Shown in pieces: positions 1-14,020 of a stretch of DNA of 64,000 bases. Positions within the stretch are counted from its first letter, which is position 1; each line of letters starts with the position of its first letter. A program made the position numbers and the translations under genes. The stretch comes from Penelope pileata. Its lineage: Eukaryota; Chordata; Aves; Galliformes; Cracidae. Location: contig WBMW01000442.1 in NCBI GenBank assembly GCA_013396635.1, positions 560,356 to 624,355 on the forward strand, in the 5' to 3' direction. The notes beneath the pieces are model-generated. The model worked only from the letters and a program-made list of their open reading frames with translations. It was not told the origin of the DNA and made no database searches.

Positions 1-3000
1 GCCTTACTTTTGAGGCTTTGTTACTTTTCAGGGCATTGTATTCTACCAGGCCACTTTCACGGATGAATAGTGGCAGGGCTGTTTGTCAGCCCCAGTGTGA
101 CCAGATACTTGCACATGGGGCTCAGGCTTTGCAGGGCTCGTCTCTCCACTTACTGCTGGAAGCCCTCTGTTATGCCTCATTCTGTAGAACAAGCAGTCTC
201 AAAGTTAAAACAGAGATCATCTCTAATTGAATCAAGTCAATGTGTAGGTCAGATTGGAAGGATCTTTAATGTGAGAGATCACAAAATAGCGAGCTTTATG
301 CAATTGTTGAAACAAATGCAATTTCAAAAGCCAACCGCATAAAGAGAGGTGCGAGTTGGCCACTGTGAGGAAAGCCAAGGCACAGCTTGGGGCTGATGCA
401 TGTTGCCTTCTTTGATTTCAGCAATGGTCCCATCCATGCCTTACTCTGTCAAAACGCACCTTCTATTTTTGTGGTTTGGTTACTACAGTTTAAGGTTCAG
501 TTCTACAAAACCCTCCAGTTTGGTGCTAGTTAAGTGGATCAAATTATTTAGATGAATAACTGCATCCTGGATCAAGTTCTTTCTTTCTATGTTCATGTAT
601 GGATGTTCAAAATGAAATCTATCTAGACTGAGTACACTGGAATTTCGTCTTGGAAATGAGTTTATTTGTTGTTATTTGTTGGAAGGCACAATGCCACCCG
701 TCTTCCCTGTCTAGGGATTACATTCTGCAGATCTAATAGGAACAGAAACGTTCACCTTACATTCCTGAGTCAATAGCTGTTGATTTTAGAAATGTGGTGT
801 AGAAACTCCTCTGCAATGCAATCCAACTGTTCAATTGGTGACCAGAAATCAAAAATTATTTGTTAGAAAATGAGAATTATTGAATTATTTTCATTGCCCA
901 TTCATGAAAGTAGGAATGGAGTAAAATGAAGTCTCTATTATTTTAGCTGTGCAAGTATCATGGAGTTGGAGTAAGCCGTGTGTACCCCTCTTGCTACAAC
1001 AGACTGATTTTGAAAAGCTGCTACTCACTAGTGGAGACAGTTGATCAGACAGGCTGGCAGGGAAACTGCACTGGATGAAGTTTAGATTGAAGACTATGAT
1101 TAATGGCAACATTACGTTAAGGCTCGTGTTAGAGATGAAGCTGAAAATACCCTCTAAAGTAGCAGCAACCTTTCTAACTTCAAGAGGAGTAGCTAAATTC
1201 ACTGTGGAAATAATGGAGATGCTTGCCCAATTTGCTGGTGGGGAAGGGAGAAGTCATCACCTTTAGAGGAAAGCATGGATACAAGATGATGGAGATACAA
1301 GCCTCTTGACACCATGCAGCAGCTGGAGAGGACAGTGGCGTTGAGCCTTTGCTCATATAACCATGTTACGAGGTACAGTTTGTGGTGCGGCACTTGCTGC
1401 TGGCCCAGACAAGCCAAGCTCTGCCTAGGAGCCACAGCGCTGGGGCACAGCATGGCTGTGGCTGACCCCTCCTCAGCCCAGGAAGGTGAGACTTGTGCAG
1501 GGTGACGTTGTGAGACAAGGATGAGCAGAGCAGGGCAGGGGTGCAGGTATGTCCTCGGTGCTGCCAGCCCCATCCCTAGCCACAGCACCTTGTGCATCTG
1601 TAATTCTCAGGACCTCCTGGCTGTTTTCAGGGGAGTCCAGGAGATTACCAGCTGGGTTACGGATGGGGAACTAGGAAGCTAATTGGCTTGTCTGTTTTAT
1701 CATAAAAGAAACATATGGCAGAAGATAGATCAGACTTGGGGTCTCTCATGACCCCAAATAACAATGTAAAAGCCAGATCGCTCTGCTTTTTAAACACCCA
1801 TATGTTGCATAGCTAAATTCTCCTAAATAGATTTTTCATCTGCCTCATATATCACACTTAGTCATTGCAAGTGTTGAAGCAGGGTCATTACTTGCAGTTC
1901 CCAAGAGGAATTATTTAATAAAGTATTCTCATCACTGATTTGTTTTTTTGCTTTCCCATTGTGGGAAAAACTTGGAACTGTATTCCAGTTTTCTACATTT
2001 TCTAACATGTTAGCAGGAGAACAAATAAGAAACAGATTCTCCAGAAATCTCTCTACTATAGTGTTTTTAACAAAAGGATTCTTAAAATGAAAGTGAATGT
2101 CACTGTGCAGCTAGCGTAGGCTGAGATAGTTGTATTGCTTAAACATGCTCTTTAGGGTTTTAATTCATCCGGAAACCCTCTCAGAGAAATTAAATAGTAC
2201 TCATGGGAAAGGATCCTTCTTTCAGCAAGTTTTCTTGGGACTTTCAGGGCCATTATCAGGCCTAATACACTGCATTACCTTTCCAGTCACTTCTTTTCCC
2301 TTTGTTGCGATACCTACTTAAAATATCAAAGCTGTGAGAAGTTCAATGAGATATTGAAAACTGAGTAACACAGGTTTTATATGACAATCTCAAATCCCTC
2401 CCTCTGTCTTTTTTTAAGAATTCTTCACCAGTATCACTAGATGAAAAAGAAATAAAAAGTCTGTGGGTGGGACATGAAGAACTGACAAGGTACAGCCAGA
2501 TCAAAAAGAAGCCTCCATTAATAAATCAAAAGGCTAAACAAAGGGCAGAACAGAAAAAAGTATTTTGAATCCCGTAACCTAGATGTGAGTTCTAAATAAT
2601 GCTGCATTAGGACAGTTTACAAGATTAATTCCTAGCCATTCCAGCCTGAAGAAGAGGGAGGGGGGAGAAGCAATATTGCTCATACAGGAACAATGACAAG
2701 GCTTGGAATCAGTTGACAGAATTAACATAATTTTCCTGAAGGTAAAGAGATAGAAAAAAATGGTAGTTCTTGATGTTTCAGATTAAACATTAACGTTTGT
2801 GTTTTTTTTAATATGCACAACTATTGGTCTAATAAAGGTAAATACAGAAATAGGGGAAAGTAAGAGCAGGTGAGCTCTGTAGCTCTGAAAGTATATTTAG
2901 ATAATCTGTTAACTACCACTGGACAGAAATAAAACCTATGAGCTAAAGGTGACACACCTATCACATGCCATTTTACCTGGAGTTGGTTCTACATTTTCAG

Positions 3001-5896
3001 AATCAACTTTCTATCAGATACTTCCCTTTCTAACTGTGTTGATGATCAGTATGATTAGGTATGAGATGCAACTGATAAAGCTGTAAGAACTTCAAAGCAG
3101 AGGCAGCTATTAAAACAAAACCAGTAAGAATGTTTGGAAGAACACTTTATAAGGCTGTGATAATATCCAGTGCATGTTCCATGCTATGCGTAAGTTTATG
3201 ACCCAACCAGTCAATTAGCTCTCCCGGTCCTGGACCAACAAGTTCCTTGTTGAGGTTTACAACATGTTCTGAGTTCATACCGTATCTCAACATCCTGTTC
3301 AAGGATGTCTCACATTGAATCATACTTTATCCAGAATCCTACTCAGGTCTGATGGACTCAGGACACAAAATCCAGAGATCCAGCCAAGAACAGAGGATAA
3401 TGTACATTAAATTCCCAACAACCAAAATAGATTTATATAAACATACAAAAATCCTGCATGGTTTGTGATGTATAAATATGAACTACTCACTATTTTAGAC
3501 CATATCAAATAAATATTCTGCCTTGAATACATATTTGGTAGAATTGCAAAAATGTATGGAGTTCAACAACACGTTTTAAAAAAGCAGGTCTGTTCTTTCC
3601 ATTGATGCGTTCTGAGCAGCAAATTTTGGTAGTGAATGTGCAAGGTTTCTGAGATGCATTGCTGTTTGTATTCAGTTACTTAATTCTTAAAATCCTTCTC
3701 AAAGGCAAGCTGAGATCCAATCTGTATAGTCCCATCAAATTAAAAGACAAAAGTGAAGATTCGGTAATCCATATCCAAGCTTCCTGGGTCTAACTTCTAG
3801 AATATTACCTTAAAGTGACTGGTGGCTGTGAAAAGAGGTCTGCACCTGCTGGTTTTATCTCTAAAGATACAGGTCTAAACCTTTGCAAATGCCTTCGGCT
3901 TTACTTAAGCATTCTGTAATCTGACTGATGTCAATTTGAAATTGAAGGCAAATCTTTTTCACCAATAATTTGCTGTATTTTTAAAGATAAATAGTGTTTT
4001 GAACATGTTTATCAAATCAGACCTCCACTATGATTCTTTAACAATGAACCCAAATTTTTTAACCTGACACTTCAAGGTAGACTTGATAACCCCTAATCCT
4101 CAAATTCTCCATAATCTTTTCTCGCTTTGTAAATTGCCTTTAAGAAAGTAGCCTAGATATGTCTTTGATGTGGATTTGTTCTTTATTTACTACAGCTTCT
4201 GAAAACCTTTGATAAATTAAGCTCACCAATAGAAACACAACATGTAATTCATACTTTGATGCCTGCTACTGAAGGAATTGCTATTCACTACTGCTGCTCA
4301 GTGGATTAGAGGTTCAGGATAAAATACACTGAAGGCCACCTCATTTAGATGGTTTCATATACCCAGATGAGGAAGACTTTGTGTGTTTGAGAAGCAAAAC
4401 GTTTCTTCCATAATAACTTCCATATCTTACATAGGGCTGCTGCCTTCACTTCTGCATCTATGCATGTGAGATCCACTATAACTTAACTTTCAGAAACAGT
4501 GGTTCCTGTGATATTTTTTATATAAATATATATACATAAAAATAGGCATCTATATAAATAAAAATGAGTCAGTGGGACTATTGCTGGACAACTTTCCTCA
4601 GTATTTCAAGATGACCTGTTGTAAGCCATTCACACTCTGTGAACTGATAAATTTTGGATTAATGTGGCATTTAGCTCCACAAAAAGCAAATCTGGTTCAT
4701 GTGACAGATGGCAAGCAGACAAATTTTAATGTGTGGAACCAGATGTACTTGCCTGAATCAGAAGTTGTTGATTCTCCAGCATCCTACAGGCTGTATTTGT
4801 TTGAGTTACATCAGTACTGCCTTGGCAAATTGTCATATGAAAAGACAGCAGATACATGCACACAGTAAGTGCACCCTGCCAAATCATCTCTGCTTTTAAT
4901 AGCCTCACATTCTAGATTATCTTAGCTCAAACAAGACATTGATGATTGCAAGCCATACCTTTCCCTGCAGCATATTTGAGACTGAAAAGTTTGGAGAGAT
5001 CAGGGCTTTTAGTATCTTGTACAATTGAATCCTTAGGCACTCTTGAAGCTGAGAGTGAGTTTCAGTTGAAAACACAAATGAGCGGCTGCACTGCTGTTGT
5101 CATCATTTTACATAAAGTGATATGCCAGAAAGTCTCTTAGTAGTTTGGGTTTGCTATTAACTCTAATATGTAATGGCTTAAAATTATGGTTTAAATGCTT
5201 AGGATTTTGTTCCAGAATGAGCAACATTCCAAAAGTGTTTAACACTAAAAATGGACATAAACAACATTATAATTAGGCAAAGCCTATTTTGGGAATGTCT
5301 GAAAGAATGTCAAGAGTTTGTTGGGCCAGTGCCCAATGTCATCATTTTGTATAATGACTCTATTCATCCTGTTTAAATGTAAAATCACAACACTTTTCTT
5401 AATTGTAGGGCAAAAGACAGGAGACTCTTCCTCACTCTTTTCTCCACACATTTTACAATGATCTTCCCTTTTAAGATGCACTGTATCTTTGCTTTAATTT
5501 ATGTTCTGCTTCCATCTCTTTACTTACACAGAGAAATTTTGCAAAGGTTTCAAAGAATTGCAGACACAAACATGAGTGTGAAAGTGCAGGCCTAAAGACA
5601 CAAAGATGTCTGTTTACTGTTACAGAAGAAAAGAACAGAAGAGAGGAGAAAAAAAAGAGAAGAAAAATGAAAGGACAAAGGGAAAGGCACTGCTTTCCTT
5701 GCTTAATTAGTAAAAATGCTGGTCAGATCAGGCAGTGTATTTAAGTTGATTTACATTTGCATTGTAATTAATGGCAACTAAATGAATTTGAATTTTTTTC
5801 ATCTTCTTTGATGGATGACTTTGGGGATTGTCTTGTAGAGTTCATACATAGCACTTCAGATCATCTGACCTTTTAATCCAGAGACTTTTGCCTTTA
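1..5896. other. Non-coding AT-rich DNA, no gene seen
   Basis: No exon, RNA gene or recognisable transposon is supported here. The open frames are at most about 130 codons, overlap on both strands and resemble no known protein. A GC-richer patch at about 1310-1610 produces a 132-codon minus-strand frame, as expected when stop codons are rarer by composition. A very AT-rich patch with short TATA runs lies at about 4510-4560. A purine-rich run (G and A) lies near 5625-5690. The stretch reads as intergenic or intronic vertebrate DNA, and I see no regulatory motif worth calling. Confidence 0.7.
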
Positions 5897-6096
5897 AGAA
5901 GAATTCTTTTTTACTATGAGGGTGGTCAAATATTAGTCCAGGTTGCCTAGAAATGTTTTGAGATCTCTTGGAGATACTCAAAACTTTACCGTACCTGAGC
6001 AACTTGCTCTAACTGGACCTGCCTCAAGCAGGGGTTGGACTGCATGACTTCTGAAGTGGCCTTTCAGACCAAATTATTCTGATTATTCTGATGATA
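5897..6096 (+). repeat. Old, degraded CR1 LINE 3' end
   Basis: This is a 5'-truncated remnant of a CR1 retrotransposon, the dominant LINE of birds. It follows the CR1 3' order: a 'gagggtggt' block near 5928, 'caggttgcc' at 5939-5947, 'ggagatactcaaaac' near 5970, 'gggttggactgcatgac' near 6032, 'ggcctttcagacc' near 6058, and a degenerate repeated tail 'attattctgattattctgat' ending near 6094. Many substitutions separate it from the younger copies at 50.2 and 51.9 kb, so it belongs to an older subfamily. The 5' boundary is approximate, and the copy has no coding capacity. Confidence 0.8.
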
Positions 6097-9000
6097 GATA
6101 AGAAGATGAATAAAAAGACATAGTACACCTCCCTCAGATGGCTGTGAAACATGGGAAAAATATGATGGGTTCTTCTCTGTAAATCTTTGCTTACATCTTC
6201 TCCATAAATTTAAGTATTGAAATTAGGTTGCAGATTGCTTAGTTTGGTTTTTGGATGTATGGATATGGACTATTGTCTCAGATTTTAGAAGTTAATGCCT
6301 CCAAATGCTGCTTCTTCTACCTTTTTACTTTATTCTCTTTTCATGTTTTTGCTGGCTAATAGTTATTCAAGTTCAGGATTATCTTTTTTTGATCACTGAT
6401 AGAGATTTAATGGCATGGTGAGTTGAATAGTTTAGACACTGGTACACATTTTTTTTTCTTTTTCATGTAAAATAAGGAAACAATAAAAGTTTACAATAAG
6501 GAAAACTTCTCAAGAACAGATCCAGCTCATAGGCAAATGTGTTGGACAACTCCCAACACATTTCTGTGTTTACTAATTGATGCACCAAAGTCCAAGAGTC
6601 CAGGAAGATGGTAGCACATATAGATTAGATTATACAGAGATATGAATTCTGGCTAAGTGTTTTTAGCAAAGAAAAGGATATTGCAGTATGTTTACATATT
6701 TAGAAGACTAATAAATGATAAATAACTTACTGACTAAAGATGCTGTCAGTAGACAAAAAAAATTCCCCTGACAAAAACATTTGGAAATATATATCCTTTA
6801 TTATTTATTTATTATTCTGATATTTTCTCAATTAAAAAAGGAAAAAAAAAAGAAAAAATGTTTAGATCAAAGGCTAAATTTTGCCATCATTTATGGTGAT
6901 ACAAAACTAAAGTTAATTCATTCAGTTATGACTTCAGCCATCAGTTGCAGTCATGGCAAACTTAGTGCAAAATGAGGTAGCTAACACTCTTGTGCTGTAT
7001 GAGGACTCTTGTCCTTGAAGTTTACATGGTACAGTGAAGGTATCCACTTCAGAGTTACCACGTTTATTCTCTTTAGAGGTACTGGAGAGAGGGTTTGTGA
7101 TGAAATCTGATTCTGAAGTTAGTAATTTAGGTTGTAAGTAGGAGGAATGCCTATTTTCCTCTAATCTAAATCAATCTGTCTATATATCAAGTATTCATTA
7201 TGTACAAGTGCATATTGTAGACTTTTGAAGCAAGGTGAAATGAACCTTGCCTTCTGCCTGTGAACCAATGCTTTTCCACAGAGCAGTTCTGGAAATAGTG
7301 CAAGGTCCTTCAAGCCTTCAGGACATTTTGGCTAGGTCTGTATTACTGGATAAGAACTCCTGTTCCTGGCTGCAAACCTTGACTGTGTTTGCTCCCAAGC
7401 AGGGTGAGAGCTGGACGTGACATGAGCTGAACTGTTCTTCCTAGTCCCACTCTACTTTCACGGTAAGTAAACCTGAAAAAGTAGGGAACACGCCATATGT
7501 GGTATGCTCTGAACAAGAAGGCCAAGGCCTCATGGTATGTACCATTAGGTTCAACCTCAATATAGAGAGAACATTTTATGAGGCAGCTACTGGGCTGTAA
7601 GCATGTAGACTAGGCCTCTGGGCATCAATGCCTCCATCTTCATGACCCTTTCTTCATGCTCTTTGAAAACTAAGCCCATTACTTCAGATGATCCTTTCTG
7701 GTATATCAGCACGATTCATCTACTGACGCAGATGGAGTATCTCAGTCTTGCACCAAAGTAAGCTGAGGGAAATTTGGCCCTGTGTTGCTCTGCTATAGGG
7801 CTGTTGGACGGACTGCTATTTGAAGTAACAGAACAAGTCGTGGATTTCCTGGTCTGTAGACAAAGACAAATGAGACAGGAGAACATTCTCTGAGCAAGGA
7901 GCCCTTCATGAGAGGGAATTGGAGTAGTGGAAAGTCTGTGCTCAATTACATTAATGAGATAAATCATTTATCTGCCTTGAATCGAATTTGCTGCATGATT
8001 TAAAGGCATCATCACTGTATGCAGTGTTGTCATTCCTTGTTAGTTGTTATTTCCTTGTTGTTAATTCTAATTCTTATTGCCTCTCAACTGTCCACATTCA
8101 GAAAGAGAAGTGCATGGGTTTTTTTTTGTGTTCTGTTGCTATGTAATGTGATATAAAACAAGTTTGGAGTGTCTCCCTGAATGCATGCCACCAAAACTAG
8201 GCCAGAAATCCCTTCCGCTGCAGCTGCTAATCATTAAATCATGGACCTGTTCAAGAAGACCTATATCCTTATGGCAAGCTGCATGAGAACCTTTGTGAAG
8301 GTATTTGTATAACAACTTAGAAATCCCCTGGAATACAGAATATGTGCACCCTCTTCATGGTTTGGATAGAAAAGTCTTTTGGTTTTAATAGAAACACTAC
8401 AAAATTATGAACAGGACTTACAAGCATGTATATTTGAATGTACAAAGAGAGAGAGAGTTATTTTAGTAGAACTGAGCAGAAAATTCTAGTAGAAATGAGA
8501 ATTCTAGAAGAATTGAGGGAGGGAAATAAAGCTTTCACAAACTAAAGTTTCTGTAGACAAAGCAGATTATTTTCCTCAAAGTGTATTTTATGTTGTATTT
8601 CTTAGAACAAATGGGGAAAAGATAATTTTGGACATCATGTTTTCAATTTCAGACAGTGTAATTTTAGGCATACTATTTATATGGCTGAAGTTTGTACTTT
8701 AGTCAGTATGTTTTTCCTGAGATATTAACTACAGTAATAAGCAAAACTGCTATTTTTTTTAAAGCAAAAATCTGTAATGATACCAGGCTCTGTGTTAATT
8801 TGCAGCTCTGCATAAGATTCAAAAATATTTGGTAAAATTCTAGGATGTTTTCACAAGGCCTCAGTTCCTGAGTATGGAATTGAAATATTCAAGGTTTGAG
8901 TGCTTAATTAAACACACTTTTACTGTAGTAATTTTGAAACCAGGAGTGTTTTATATTTCTTGTTAATACACAAAAGTCACAAATATTCAGTATCTTTTTT

Positions 9001-9300
9001 AACAAATTTTTAACAATGTTTATACTATTATAAAACTTAAAGTGTTAAAAAAACCTTAAACCAATTTGAAAAAGAATGCATGGGGAAAAGAAGAAAACCT
9101 ACAGTATTTTATGGGTATATTCTCTAAACGAAATGAACCTTCTGCTCAGCAATAAGTATTATGATCTCTAGTAGTTCTTGAAATTTTGCAAGTATGAAAA
9201 CCCGAAGAAAAGATAATAAGTACTCTATCAGTAAAAACACAGTCTGCACTTGATCAGTAGTTGGACAGGTGTATTCACACCAAATGTACTATCTTAGTGT
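6097..9300. other. Non-coding AT-rich DNA, no gene seen
   Basis: This is AT-rich sequence with short homopolymer runs and a small (GA)n run near 8447-8458. The small open frames (60-83 codons) are unrelated to any family I know. I see no repeat I can name with confidence. Confidence 0.65.
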
Positions 9301-9540
9301 AAGGTGTGCTGGATTCTTTGTGGCCCAGTGCTGGAGCCTGGAGCAGGGCAGCTGGCTGGGCTGTAGGGGTGGGCATGGGGACTGCAGCCCCTGCCAAGCA
9401 CGAGGATGCTGTGCTGTGGGACAGCTGATGCTGGTGTCTGTGTGAGGCCACTGCAGCAGCAGGACTGTGCCTCTCCCCTGTGCAGGGCATTACTACGCAG
9501 GATGGACAGACACCTGCAAAGAGCACATTTGGGGCCTCTG
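9301..9540. other. GC-rich patch with a G-quadruplex motif
   Basis: This short GC-rich island sits in AT-rich surroundings. It contains four G runs separated by short loops on the plus strand at 9358-9380 (GGG, GGGG, GGG, GGGG with loops of 5, 1 and 3), which fits the standard quadruplex rule. Overlapping minus-strand open frames of 83 and 104 codons come from the base composition and have no recognisable domain. A promoter or an old exon cannot be excluded, but I see no TATA box, CpG clustering or splice-site pair to support one. Confidence 0.5.
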
Positions 9541-11269
9541 TTATAATTAGGACTCACTTTTTTTTTTTTTTCCCAACTCAGTGGAGCTGTGATTTTTGGC
9601 AGATGCATGCCACTAATGCTAGTCTACCTCACAGGACTGTTGCGAAATTCAGTTAACTAATATGTGGTGCTTTGGAGATCGTTACAAATTGCTCTGCAGC
9701 TGAATTTCAGACTCATCACCTGTAGGATTTTTGCCACTAGCTTCAATGTGTAGAAGATTTGGTTGTACAACAAAAACTGGAGAACAGGTCTTTATGAGAC
9801 TCAAAGTGTATAGTAAAAGGAGGAGAGCCCTGAGTGCCTTCTAACATGTAACAATATCGATCTGCTACCGCTGACCTCCCACTGCTGCAAGCAGAATGAT
9901 TAAGCAAAGGCTGTTTATTTCCCTATAGATCAAAGAGAGGCAACAAAAGACGTCTCCCCAAAAGGTGGTTTGCTGGAGAAGTCAGCGCTCTTGTTTCCCT
10001 ATCTGATCAGCAGATTCCTTCAGCTTGCATTGATAATCTCAGCCACTCCTCAGTCAGCCTCAGCCCTGTCATCAGTCTTGTTGGACAAGATGCCTGACTC
10101 TTCCCAGGCTGCATGAGAGAATAACAGTGTTGCTCTGGCATAGCTAAAATACAATAGATGGGAGCTGGAATATAAAGTGGGGAATTCCTCACATACCTTC
10201 CCATTTTCATGGACTATTGGCAGCGAAGAAGGGGGAAAAAAAAAAAAAAAAAGCATACTCTGGCATTCAGCCAGATATTTCATTCGTTTTCCTTTTAATT
10301 GCCTGAAGTCACTCCGCATTGTGTGAGGGTCCCCCCTCCCCAACCTCTCTTTTCTCTGCATCCTTTCAATCCCTCCCAGCCTGGCAGCTGCCCTCAGCCC
10401 CATGCACTTCAGCAAGGCCAGGCCCTGTGTCCCGCACAGCCTTCCTGGAAAGCAGCACCTGGGCATCTGCCCCACAGGCAGGCTGCTCTCAGGCCTGGTA
10501 TGGCCCTCTGCTACTGACTGCTTGCCTTACCCACAGTCAGCCATAGCATCATTACCTCAGGCAAACTGTCCTAACCAGTGGAAATAAGTGTGACTGCAAT
10601 GGCATGCATCAGCTGGGGTCTTTTCCTGGCTCTCATCCTCTGTGCATCTGAGATGTCATCTCTAAGGTTTTAACTGAATTTCAAATCCCAACTGCAGTTT
10701 GCTTTCTCATATACTCACTGCAGTATCAATGAGGTAGAACAGCCCCTTCTCCCAGCCCTGCACTGCCAGGCAGTGCTATTGAGATGTGTTACATGGAGGT
10801 GTTTCGTTCCACTTAGGAATAAGATGTTTTTGGGAATGCAGTGGGTATTGCAGTGTCTCTGTCCCTGAAGAGCATTGTTGAAACACACCGAGGTAGAAGG
10901 TGTGAGAAGCAGTGATTTTTTTTCTTCAAAGAATACTAAAGAATTTTTTTTTAAAATTATGCTGATGAGCAAATCACTCGAAGACCTTGTTTAATATTTT
11001 TTAACAAACTGCTTTTTTAATAATAATTCAGTGAAAATGCATTTTAAAGAGCTTTGATACAATCTTTATCTCCAAATCTTTTACATAAAGTGTTGGATAT
11101 GTTGGTATAACAGTCATTTCAATAAAGTGGATTAGAATACATCTACTGTTCATTAGGGACCGGGTCCCTGGATATCTTACAGATTGAGATCTCTTTCCCA
11201 AACAGTAATCCATACAAAATATATACTGACCAAACAGACACTGTTGAAAGCTGATATTTTATTCTTTTT

Positions 11270-11311
11270 ATTATATAAAATATATATGGGATTATATAAA
11301 AAATATATGGG
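11270..11311. repeat. 21-bp tandem duplication, AT-rich
   Basis: Two adjacent 21-base units starting ATTATATAAA and ending ATATGGG differ at a single base. The first is 11270-11290 and the second 11291-11311. It looks like a local replication-slippage duplication of non-coding sequence. Confidence 0.85.
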
Positions 11312-12874
11312 ATATTCTGTAGAATTCAGAAAGAAATGAATCTTCTAGATTTTGCACTTTAAGGTGATGTTCTGGGCTGTAGGAGTTACTGTGGCTTTTG
11401 GGCTAGTATCTGTATTCAAGCTTAACTTAGCCTAGTTCTCAGTTGACAATTATATGTCAGTGAATATCATTGTGATCTCCTCTGTTGTAAAGGTTGTAAC
11501 AGAATGAAAACAGAGGAAAAGAAAGGAAATCTTATGATTGATGAGAGAACAGCATAAGGCTGAAGTCTCCTTAGGAAACCAAAATAGAGAAACAAATTAA
11601 AATGAAGTAGTGTTAATGGAATTTATACTCTTTGGAAAAGTTCAAAAAACATGCTTGCAAATGTAGATTAGGCAATGCATGTTATTACTCAGGTTCTTTC
11701 TGCGTCAAATGTCTCAGCTCAGTGCTAAATGAGACTAACCAGGGAGCTTGTGTGAAAAACAGCACGGTGTGTTAGGAGCACCTTTGGCTCCAAGCAGGAG
11801 CTAAACGACATTTGTTATAACTGCATTACCTGGTTGGGGAGCAGAGTACAGCCCAGGCCCTCTCCCACACTCTTTGCCTTCAGGACAGTAACAAGGGAGT
11901 ACAGGGACATGCCTCTCAGGTGTCCCCAAATCACGTGTGACAGGAGCCGGTGACAGTGCCGGCCAGCAGTGAGCCTTGATGTCAAAAGACTTTGGATGCA
12001 AGCTCTGTTTGGCTTTCAGTATGACCTCCAGCTCGTTCCGGAAGCACAAGGGTGGCCCATTGATTCACATCATAATGTTATCACTAGAAGTACTTTCTTA
12101 AATCAGGTCTACATAGAGATGGATGGGTATAAAAGGCTGGGAAGTAGCAATAAGGGAAAGATGTCACTGTCTACCCCTGGTGAATAGGAGTAGAGATGGG
12201 CAAGACAGAGGCAATCTCTTATTTTGGAGCTGTGATTTCAAAGCTGTGTTGTGCCTCAGGATGCACCATGGATCCAGAGAGCCCTTGACTGCATGGCAGA
12301 TGAGGATGGCACTGGGCAGCAATTTGTGTCCAGCCACACTTCCACTGAGCCACAGCCAGGCAGATGCAGCAACGGGGAATTTTGTCTTGTGTGCTCTTGC
12401 TAGGCTAGTGGGAGGAAAGCTTGCTTGGCTTGCCACCGTGCTGCAGCCTCACCTCCCCATAACAGAACCAACACCATCTGCAAAGCGCTGGGAAGGAAAA
12501 AGGGAACAACCCAAAACGTGGGATATTCAGCTTTTATACAAACGAGAGCTGTGAAAAGAGTGACAGAAAGAGGATGGAAGTGCAACAAGTAGCTAGAAAG
12601 GGAGAAATTGTGCAAACTTTCAAGAGCACTGCAGTGATGCAGTGTTCAGTGGTTTCTTAGTAAGGGTTAATATTTGTGCACTGATTATGTCTCTGATTTA
12701 CAAAGCATTTTTCTTTCAGAGATCTACAAGTGCCTAACACACTTTAGTGTCAAAGTCACTGCATTTGCCAGTGTAAAGCAAGCCAACTCTGGAATGCCAT
12801 TAAAAGCAAAAGTTGTCTAATGTTCTACTTTTTAAACACAAATATCAAAGAGAGAGAAAAAAAGGAGAGTTGGA

Positions 12875-12894
12875 GGGATGGGGAGGAGGGAGGG
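12875..12894 (+). other. G-quadruplex motif
   Basis: Four G runs occur in 20 bases (GGG at 12875, GGGG at 12880, GGG at 12888, GGG at 12892) with loops of 2, 4 and 1. The motif lies in a longer purine-rich stretch at about 12845-12898 that also contains a GAGAGA run. Fold-forming potential is inferred from the motif only. Confidence 0.6.
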
Positions 12895-14000
12895 AAGAGT
12901 CAATTGCTTTTGCAGAAACTGCAGTTTCTTTCAAAAAACCTGTCATTGACATCTTTCCCCAGAAAACATTTTGTCATGCACATCAGTGTATGTCTTTAAG
13001 GAGATCAATCTAGAGGAGTCAAACCAACAATCATCATGTGACAGATTTTCAGATGGAGTTCTCATCAATCACACTGATAATGAGGTGGCAAATTGCTGTC
13101 TTATAGCAAAACTAGAAAGACAACTACCCCAGTAGGTGTCAATGAATATGTCAAAGGATTGTCCCTAGGGGAGTCTGAGAAGGTTCTCAGAAACCTTTTT
13201 GTGAAGCCTGAATGCAGAATGCTTTATTGATCACTAAAGAATTTGCACTGACATGCTATTTCCCCATGACATTTGAACCACCAATTTCCTAGCTCATGGT
13301 GAGTACCTATTTGGTGAACAGTTTTTGGGAGTTTTCTTTCACCTTAGGATACACTAAGAAATCTTGTTTTAGTACTATCTTAATCTTTCATCTCCTAAAG
13401 AACATCAAAAGAAGATTTTACAAGTTACAAACAAGCAAAATGCCTGAAAATGTTTAATGACTGTGACCCAGCAGTGATAACTCAGAATTAATGTATTTGG
13501 ATTTAGATTATATTCTGATCTATTTTCACATGTTGAATACCATCTTATACTTGCTTTCTTTTTAGTGGAGCAGTCCTGTCTACGGAGCAACCTGCTGTTA
13601 ATCTGAAGAGCTGGGTTATCAGTATACTGACTTTTGAAGATAAAGTGGTCCTTTTGTTTTCAATTTCCCAAGTTTCTTGGCATCTGAATTGAAGCCCAGT
13701 ATGCTCCAGCAGCCAGAGATCACACAGTGGTGAACTGACATCCTCTCCAGGTTATTTCTCTGAGAGGTTTGGGCGCACATAGGCTGCAGTTTCCCAGGCC
13801 TGGAGTTCTGCAAGCTTTGTTTTCACAGTACTCAAGCAATAATGGTAAAATTTATTTATTTTCCTTCATTTTTTTCTCACACTTATTCCTGTGACAACAG
13901 TATGAGCTGTCGTTTCCAGTTATTAGGCAAATAATGTTGCAAAAAGTGTAATACCAAAAATTTTATGCTTACTGCATTGATTGCTCTTGGCTTAGTTGTG

Positions 14001-14020
14001 AACAGAACCCAACAGAACCC
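14001..14020. repeat. 10-bp tandem duplication
   Basis: The unit AACAGAACCC occurs twice exactly and in tandem. It is short and non-coding, and chance or slippage explains it. Confidence 0.85.

Noticed and set aside
12123..12554. 143-codon plus-strand open frame in a GC-rich patch
   Set aside because: It has no recognisable domain, and antisense frames lie in the same interval. The length is as expected for locally higher GC.
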